Assembly: GCA_029931905.1 (NCBI GenBank)
Contig: JAOZRH010000004.1
Location: 3,596-30,972 of the forward strand
Reading direction: 5' to 3'
DNA length: 27,377 bases
Source of the DNA: Fidelibacterota bacterium
GTDB lineage: Bacteria > Fidelibacterota > Fidelibacteria > Fidelibacterales > Fidelibacteraceae
Shown here: positions 22,386 to 27,377 of the stretch, one piece after another
Layout: each line of letters begins with the position of its first letter
Numbering within the stretch: position 1 is the stretch's first letter
Position numbers and translations under genes: made by a program
Notes under the pieces: model-generated
The model's input: the letters and a program-made list of their open reading frames with translations, nothing else
Told to the model about the DNA's origin: nothing
Databases searched by the model: none

Positions 22386-23696
22386 TTGAATTTTTATGAT
22401 TATGAAATAGGTTTTGAAAATACAGAAACAAAGGAATATTATTATGATATACTCCAGTGTGCTTTTTTTAGAACTCCATTAATTAAACAGGCTTCATATA
22501 CTATACTAAAAATTAATTTACCACCTTTATTAATTCAGTATATTTTAAATGATATAAATAACAATAATCATTATAATAAATTAAAATTTAACTTAGTTAT
22601 TTATTTAGTTGATCGTGAAAAACGATATAAACGAGTTAAAAAAGTATATTATAAAAATTTTGTAGTTATAAATTTAGAATTATTAGAAAATTTTTTACCT
22701 AATAAAGATCGATTATCTTGTCGTTTATTATTAGTTAATCCAGTATTACATTATATGAACAATACAAATACTTTTAATAAAATATTTGAAAATATAACAG
22801 CTTATGAAGCAATTGAAAAATATGAATCATTTTTAAAACAAACATATGGAGATACATTTTATATAAATCATATTAGTCCAGATGTTAATAAAAGTACATT
22901 TAAATATGAACAAATGTTAATTAAAATTAAAAATGATATGAATGTACCAACAGAAATAATTAATACATATAAACCTTTTCATACTTTTAATTATTATTTT
23001 TTTGATGATTTTTATATTTCAGATGAATGTGATAAAGATATATCATGTACATTTTTAAATTTATATGATCGTACAAAATTACGTCAATTTGATATACTCA
23101 ACCATCATGAAATAATGCAAAATATTAGTTATATTAAAGAAAGTAAATTTAATGATGATTTTTTTACTACAGATAAACAAGATGAAACAATTAATTATAA
23201 TCATCAAGAAATAATATATGATAATCCTAAATCATTTAAAGCTAAAGTTCCAAAACAAAAAACAATTGTAAGTGAAAAAATTAATTTAATTTTTGGTCAA
23301 GATATAAATATTGATCGTCAAATATATTATAATGAAAGTCAAAATCTTAAAGGTATGGAATATAATAATATAGGATTATCTTCACAACATACAAATATAT
23401 ATACACCAGATTCAGTCAGTAACGCAAATAAACGATATACATTAACTAAAAATCTTTTTAAAGAAATTTTTTTTAATATAACATCAATGGAATGTATAGG
23501 ATCAAATATTGATTGGTTACAATTTGGAAGATTATATAATTTTGAATTCAATGATAAAGAAACTGATTTGTTTTATTATACACCTTTAAATATTATTCAT
23601 ATCTTTCAACGTAAAATTATGAGAGAACATTATTTAAATCATGTAATGAAATTTAATTGTCTAAAATATAAAAACCCCAATAGAGATGAAAACTAA
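22386..23696 (+). CDS. Probable baseplate/tail structural protein, 436 aa
   Basis: TTG start after a strong AAAGGAGGTGA. The N-terminal half (about 1-130) is beta-strand-rich, with KLKFNLVIYLVDREKRYKRVKK, a pattern seen in tail hub-type folds. The C-terminal half is polar and Tyr/Asn-rich. No catalytic motif. It heads a tight run with a spike-like gene, PAAR and a further gene, which is the order of hub, spike and tip genes in contractile-tail phages, so a baseplate hub role (gp27-like) is inferred from context. No promoter motif precedes it, only a terminator. Confidence 0.75.
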   Translation: MNFYDYEIGFENTETKEYYYDILQCAFFRTPLIKQASYTILKINLPPLLIQYILNDINNNNHYNKLKFNLVIYLVDREKRYKRVKKVYYKNFVVINLELLENFLPNKDRLSCRLLLVNPVLHYMNNTNTFNKIFENITAYEAIEKYESFLKQTYGDTFYINHISPDVNKSTFKYEQMLIKIKNDMNVPTEIINTYKPFHTFNYYFFDDFYISDECDKDISCTFLNLYDRTKLRQFDILNHHEIMQNISYIKESKFNDDFFTTDKQDETINYNHQEIIYDNPKSFKAKVPKQKTIVSEKINLIFGQDINIDRQIYYNESQNLKGMEYNNIGLSSQHTNIYTPDSVSNANKRYTLTKNLFKEIFFNITSMECIGSNIDWLQFGRLYNFEFNDKETDLFYYTPLNIIHIFQRKIMREHYLNHVMKFNCLKYKNPNRDEN

Positions 23697-23705
23697 AGGA
23701 TAACA

Positions 23706-24119
23706 ATGAATCAAATTAATCTTACAGTACCATCTGATCTTATTCAAATTAAAAAAGAAGAAGATAAAACAATAATAAGTATTAAAGATACATCTAATAT
23801 TATATTTGAATTAGATGGTGATACTATTTTTAAATCAAATGGTAAACTTTTTTTTGTTGCTGAAGAAGAAATTGGATTAATAACTAAAAAAGATATGCAT
23901 TTAGAAACACTTAATGATTCAAAATTATTTATGAATTCAAGACAATGTTCATTAATAAAAGATGATCAAGAAAGTATTCGTTATCGAACAAAAATGTCAT
24001 TAGAACAAAATAAACAAATGATATTTGCACAAGAACAAGAAAATTTTATAACAAGTTTAAAAGATCGTGTTAGTATTGTTGAGGATAAACTTAAACAAAT
24101 TGAAAAATTGGAGAAATAA
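23706..24119 (+). CDS. Probable tail spike-like protein, 137 aa
   Basis: ATG after AAAGGATAAC, nine bases after the 22386 stop. Short alternating strands with regular Asp/Gly/Lys turns (FELDGDTIFKSNGKLFFVAEEEIGLITKKDMHLETLND, about 37-75) resemble the beta-helix/OB stems of gp5/VgrG-type spikes. The C-terminus is a coiled coil (SLKDRVSIVEDKLKQIEKLEK). Followed two bases later by the PAAR gene, which fits a spike needing a tip. Role inferred from shape and neighbours. Confidence 0.7.
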   Translation: MNQINLTVPSDLIQIKKEEDKTIISIKDTSNIIFELDGDTIFKSNGKLFFVAEEEIGLITKKDMHLETLNDSKLFMNSRQCSLIKDDQESIRYRTKMSLEQNKQMIFAQEQENFITSLKDRVSIVEDKLKQIEKLEK

Positions 24120-24121
24120 CT

Positions 24122-24409
24122 ATGCCTGGTGTTGCAAGATTAAATGATTTATGTACTGGACATGGTTGTTATCCATCTCGACCAAATTGTCAAGCTAGTC
24201 CAGATGTTTTTTGCAATAATCGTGGTGTACATCGACAGAGCGATGCATATTATGTTCATTGTTGAGGTCCGTGTCACGGTGCAGTTTTAGCATCGGGAAG
24301 TCCAAATGTTATAGTAAATAACTTACAATGTGGTCGATGTCTTGATCCAGTTAGTTGTGGATCTTCAGTTTTAACATGTTCACATGATACAATAGCTAAT
24401 GGTTTTTAA
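24122..24409 (+). CDS. PAAR tail-tip protein with an in-frame TGA
   Basis: 95 codons from ATG 24122 to TAA 24407, with a TGA at codon 48 (24263-24265). The N-terminal part (MPGVARLNDLCTGHGCYPSRP...DVFCNNRGVHRQSD) and the C-terminal part (CHGAVLASGSPNV...CGRCLDPVSCGSSV) are both standard PAAR sequence with no frame change. Only together do they make a complete spike-tip cone. PAAR proteins cap the gp5/VgrG spike and bind a metal through His/Cys. The TGA lies between VHC and GPCHG, where Cys, Trp or Gly would fit. Recoding, readthrough, a disabling mutation or a sequence error are all possible. Confidence 0.85.
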
Positions 24410-24421
24410 GGAGGAATTTTT

Positions 24422-25165
24422 ATGAAATGTCCATATATGACTAAAACAATATTAGATCAAATAGGATCAAACTCAGGAATAAGAATATTATCTAATCAAG
24501 TTAATGATTTTTATACAGATGATGTTAATCCACTTCTTTTTCCACATACAAATTTTGATCCTGAAAAGAAAATTGAATTATATAATTTTTATGATACAAA
24601 TAATATGTTAAAACCAAATATATATATTCAATATCATGATTGTCTTAAAGAACAATGTCAAGTATGGGATACAACAAATGAAAGATGTGGAACATTAGTT
24701 TCAAATACAATAATTAATGATCCATTAGATGAAAATCATTCTATGATTCAAATGATGGAAACTATTTTAGGTAAATTCTCAGAAAAAATGGCAGCTAATA
24801 ATCAAAGAAGTATTCTTGAATTTATTTCACATGTACATGATTCTCATAGACATCCAGATAGACATGAATGTCAGGATATACCAGCCAATTGTGGTGGAAT
24901 GGTTGGAGGTGGTAATTTAATTTCTGAATTATCTTATGCACCAACTTTAGTTTTAGAATATATAACAAATCAAGATTTAGATGGTAATAATAAAATTTAT
25001 GGTCATTATTTTAAAATTAAAAATAGTCAAGAAAAACCTCAAATATTAAATGATATTGAAAAACAATTACATTGGATTGAACCAAATATACAAGTTGAAT
25101 GGTCAGATATGATAGCATGGGCTTTAGATCCTGGTAATGTTCCTGATCCTGTTCCTGATCCTTAA
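24422..25165 (+). CDS. Hypothetical protein of the spike module, 247 aa
   Basis: ATG after AAGGAGGAA, 12 bases after PAAR. It starts MKCPYM and contains a His/Cys-rich segment HVHDSHRHPDRHECQ (about 139-153) then CGGMVGGGN, which may hold metal. It ends in a Pro/Asp repeat (DPVPDP). No family recognised. The position at the end of the spike genes suggests a baseplate or spike-associated protein. No strong terminator follows, although the next promoter begins 20 bases on. Confidence 0.7.
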   Translation: MKCPYMTKTILDQIGSNSGIRILSNQVNDFYTDDVNPLLFPHTNFDPEKKIELYNFYDTNNMLKPNIYIQYHDCLKEQCQVWDTTNERCGTLVSNTIINDPLDENHSMIQMMETILGKFSEKMAANNQRSILEFISHVHDSHRHPDRHECQDIPANCGGMVGGGNLISELSYAPTLVLEYITNQDLDGNNKIYGHYFKIKNSQEKPQILNDIEKQLHWIEPNIQVEWSDMIAWALDPGNVPDPVPDP

Positions 25166-25184
25166 TTTTTCTTTTCATATATTA

Positions 25185-25202
25185 TATATAGAAATAATAA
25201 AA
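25185..25202 (+). promoter_or_regulatory. Phage promoter motif (copy 10)
   Basis: TATATAGAAATAATAAAA exactly, 31 bases before the TTG of the nuclease gene. Confidence 0.7.
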
Positions 25203-25233
25203 ATAATATAACTATTTTTACTAGGAGGGGTGA

Positions 25234-26187
25234 TTGAATTATTATTTAAAATATCAAATTCAATATAGTAATATTTTTGATGTTTTAAACAGATTACATA
25301 AAAAGAAAATTAATTTTTTTATTGATCTGCAAAATATAGCACGTGGTTTATATAATAAAGATGTTATTTTTATGGAGATAAATCGATATGCTGTAGAAAA
25401 TAAAATATCAAATATTTTTATTGATGAATTAAAACAATTTTTAAACAATTTATACTCTAGATTTAAACAATATGATCCTTTTTTTATTTTATCATTTGAT
25501 GATGGAAAGTGTGAACAGAATACAGCTATTCAATCATATTATAAAAATGGTCGTAATAATAATAATATTATAGTTGAAGATCAAGAAATTGAAATTTTTA
25601 AAAAAATTAAAAGTTATTATTTTAATGAAATAAATAAACAATTTAATAAAAAAGATTTATCAAAAGTTTATTATTTAAAAGAATATGAATCAGATTTTAT
25701 ACCTTATTATTGTATAACAGAAAACATTTTTGATGCAAAAGAAAATGATATTCTTAATGTTATATTATCTGTCGATAAAGATTTACTTCAATGTTGTAAA
25801 TTTAATAATACGATTCAATGTGCTACAACTTTTCATGGTAGTCAAAAAGGTAAAAAACAAATTCATTTTGGTATATATGATAATATAAATGCAATTAAAT
25901 ATATATATTCTAATTTTAAACGAGGAATTTTATCAGCTGAGTATATTCCACTTATTCTTTCTATAACAGGAGATAAAGCAGATGGAGTTATTGGTATCCC
26001 GGGAATTGGTCCGGCTCGTGCTTGTAAAATTATTGAAAATGAAAGATTACCAAGTAAATTAAACAAAAAAGACCTTTTGTCATATCCAAAAGTCATACAA
26101 AATAATTTTGAAAAAATACAATCAAATTATCAAATTATATCATTTGAAGAACAAATTAAACGTATACCAAAACATAAGATTAAATAG
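25234..26187 (+). CDS. FEN-like 5'-3' exonuclease (phage RNase H type)
   Basis: 317 aa, TTG start after TAGGAGGGG. Acidic metal-binding segments of the FEN/PIN fold are visible: FFIDLQNIAR (about 28-37), ILSFDDGK (about 85-92) and LSVDKDLLQCC (about 174-184). Then comes the H3TH motif ITGDKADGVIGIPGIGPARACKII (about 244-267), which binds DNA behind the cut site. Such enzymes remove RNA primers and flaps before ligation, so it pairs with LigA encoded 3.5 kb upstream. It is the first gene of the last operon in the window. Confidence 0.9.
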   Translation: MNYYLKYQIQYSNIFDVLNRLHKKKINFFIDLQNIARGLYNKDVIFMEINRYAVENKISNIFIDELKQFLNNLYSRFKQYDPFFILSFDDGKCEQNTAIQSYYKNGRNNNNIIVEDQEIEIFKKIKSYYFNEINKQFNKKDLSKVYYLKEYESDFIPYYCITENIFDAKENDILNVILSVDKDLLQCCKFNNTIQCATTFHGSQKGKKQIHFGIYDNINAIKYIYSNFKRGILSAEYIPLILSITGDKADGVIGIPGIGPARACKIIENERLPSKLNKKDLLSYPKVIQNNFEKIQSNYQIISFEEQIKRIPKHKIK

Positions 26188-26204
26188 TGGAGGCAGAAAA
26201 TAAT

Positions 26205-26594
26205 ATGAAATTTGAAGAATATAACGATTCCATACGTGAACTCATAAAAGAACTTATTAGTGATGGATATAATAAATTTCAGATTTGTAGTGCAACTCTT
26301 GGAGCTCAACGTGGTCCGCAATTTCAAGGTTTTATTGAAAATAAAAATCTTGGAATTAAACCTTTATCGCGGTTAATTAATGGTTTAAATTATGATCTGC
26401 ATTTAGTTGCAATACCAAATAATGATGTTGAAAAAGAACAAATAATATATGAATTAAATAGCGAATTCGAAGATAACTTAAAATTTAATTTAATTGAATA
26501 TTTGGAATCAATTAAGAAAAATAAAGAACAAGAAAAAGTAAATAAAACAAATATTTTTGATGATGTAGCTCAATCAATTATTGATACACTATAG
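26205..26594 (+). CDS. Possible HTH DNA-binding protein, 129 aa
   Basis: The ATG at 26205 follows GGAGG at 26189; an in-frame GTG at 26187 overlapping the upstream stop lacks a site. Residues about 18-60 (ISDGYNKFQICSATLGAQRG.QFQGFIENKNLGIKPLSRLINGLNYDLHLVAI) have the spacing of an XRE-type helix-turn-helix. The C-terminus is a charged helical stretch. Phage regulators of this type are common, but the match is by eye and moderate. It overlaps no neighbour and is followed by a hairpin. Confidence 0.7.
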   Translation: MKFEEYNDSIRELIKELISDGYNKFQICSATLGAQRGPQFQGFIENKNLGIKPLSRLINGLNYDLHLVAIPNNDVEKEQIIYELNSEFEDNLKFNLIEYLESIKKNKEQEKVNKTNIFDDVAQSIIDTL

Positions 26595-26602
26595 AATTTC
26601 AC

Positions 26603-26640
26603 AAATCCATATACTAAAATATAATTTAGTATATGGATTT
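26603..26640 (+). promoter_or_regulatory. Perfect 16-bp hairpin abutting a ribosome site
   Basis: AAATCCATATACTAAA pairs perfectly with its complement at 26625-26640 around ATATAA. There is no T-run after it: AGGAG of the next gene starts at the very next base. It is more likely an mRNA processing or stability element than a terminator. Confidence 0.65.
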
Positions 26641-26651
26641 AGGAGACAAAA

Positions 26652-27356
26652 ATGCAAAATTGGAATGATATTTTAGAATATATTAAAATTAATTTAGGCG
26701 CTCAAATTAATATGTTAGAAATAAAAGATGATGATATGATTCGAATGCTTAAAAATCAAGTTTTAACATATTTTAGTCAATTCGCACCAGATAAGAAATA
26801 TGTTTTAATTAATGCTTCAAACCTAAAAGGAAATTCAAATTTACCAAGTGGTCAACCACAATATAAATATGAAATTCCAATTGATGATGATGAATATATT
26901 GTTGATATTTTTGATGCATATATAACATCAAGCGAAACTATTTTAAATACTTATGCTTATAATTATTATGGAGCAATAGATGCTGTAATGGCAAATTCAT
27001 ATATTGATGCTTTAAAATCTTTACAAGTTCGAAATACTTGGGATTTTAGACCTCCTAAAGAAATTAGTTTTGATCAAGAGATACGAGCGGCGGTTATTGT
27101 TTATAATGTTAATCATAAGTTACTTGAAACAGTTAGACCAGATTTATATCAACTTATGTTTAAACCATTATGTCTAGCTAATGTTAAACTTTGGATTGCG
27201 AGCATGCGCAGTAAATATACGGGACTACAAACACCGTTTGGAACAATTGATTTAAATTGGCAATCACTTCAACAAGAAGGTTTACAAGAAAGAGAAAAAG
27301 TTGATCAAATGTTACAAACATTACCTCCTGATCATTTAATTCATGTAAGTGTTTAA
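26652..27356 (+). CDS. Probable phage structural protein, 234 aa
   Basis: ATG after AGGAGAC. It opens MQNWNDILEYIKINLGAQINMLEIKDDDM, followed by QVLTYFSQFAPDKKYVLI and a C-terminal helical region (about 165-234). The start resembles proteins of the virion neck or baseplate seen in large tailed phages, but I cannot name a family with certainty. No membrane, signal or catalytic motif. It is in the operon of the FEN-like nuclease. Confidence 0.7.
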   Translation: MQNWNDILEYIKINLGAQINMLEIKDDDMIRMLKNQVLTYFSQFAPDKKYVLINASNLKGNSNLPSGQPQYKYEIPIDDDEYIVDIFDAYITSSETILNTYAYNYYGAIDAVMANSYIDALKSLQVRNTWDFRPPKEISFDQEIRAAVIVYNVNHKLLETVRPDLYQLMFKPLCLANVKLWIASMRSKYTGLQTPFGTIDLNWQSLQQEGLQEREKVDQMLQTLPPDHLIHVSV

Positions 27357-27357
27357 T

Positions 27358-27377
27358 ATGAAATGTTTTCATTGTCA
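27358..27377 (+). CDS. Start of a further gene, cut by the window
   Basis: ATG two bases after the previous stop, reading MKCFHC, which would suit a zinc-binding protein. GTAAGTG upstream is a poor ribosome site. Too short to judge. Confidence 0.3.

Noticed and set aside
24263..24265. Genome-wide reassignment of TGA (to Trp or Gly)
   Set aside because: Trp is written TGG throughout, and TGA ends the DHH gene in an ATGA overlap and the zinc-ribbon gene before a terminator. Only the PAAR gene shows an in-frame TGA.
1..27377. CRISPR array
   Set aside because: No regularly spaced short repeats with unique spacers were seen. The repeats present are the 61-bp tandem, the heptad-coding repeats and the element ends.

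Overview
The window is about 27.4 kb of very AT-rich DNA that reads as part of a large (probably jumbo) tailed phage genome. The evidence is a complete phage-type multisubunit RNA polymerase split into four genes (beta' N, beta' C, beta C, beta N), phage-style replication and repair genes (NAD-dependent DNA ligase LigA, a FEN-like 5'-3' nuclease), an HU-like protein, a 3D-domain cell-wall protein, a PAAR tail-spike tip next to probable baseplate genes, a tRNA-Gln, and densely packed, nearly all rightward genes. The host cannot be named; good Shine-Dalgarno sites and TTG, GTG and ATG starts are used, and TGG encodes Trp.

Layout. 1-1062: non-coding, AT-rich, with a 61-bp tandem repeat, inverted repeats and a probable leftward small-RNA cassette. 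1063-1518: a type IV pilin-like gene. 1722-4131: a large unknown gene, an HNH nuclease, tRNA-Gln and small genes. 4331-6450: small genes, a SWIM-like Zn protein and an HU-like protein in short promoter-terminator cassettes. 6600-8143: an IS605-family element carrying only tnpB and its omega-RNA/right end. 8200-13021: a DUF2493/SLOG gene and the two beta' genes; beta' C is interrupted by two group I introns. 13196-17471: a small Zn protein, a DHH/DHHA1 phosphoesterase, a membrane protein and beta C, which carries a third group I intron. 17591-18447: a 3D-domain protein and a 32-aa membrane peptide. 18562-22316: beta N, LigA and small genes. 22386-25165: probable baseplate/spike genes with a PAAR protein that contains an in-frame TGA. 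25234 to the end: FEN nuclease, a possible HTH protein, a probable structural gene and the first codons of another gene.

Transcription looks modular. A motif close to TATATAGAAATAATAAAA occurs ten times on the plus strand between genes and once on the minus strand, usually just after an intrinsic terminator. It is a good candidate promoter for a phage polymerase, possibly the one encoded here.

The most unusual feature is the traffic of mobile RNA elements. Three group I introns sit exactly in the most conserved RNAP motifs (NMD|FDGD and RKG|IAD of beta', KLG|QME of beta). TnpB has a structured RNA at its 3' end, and pieces of that RNA recur without tnpB. One copy shares 51 identical bases with the tnpB tail and lies inside the P8 loop of the beta intron. 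A decayed copy with compensatory changes precedes ligA, and isolated right-end hairpins sit before other genes. This resembles an IStron-like combination of group I introns and TnpB-guided RNAs inside phage RNA polymerase genes.
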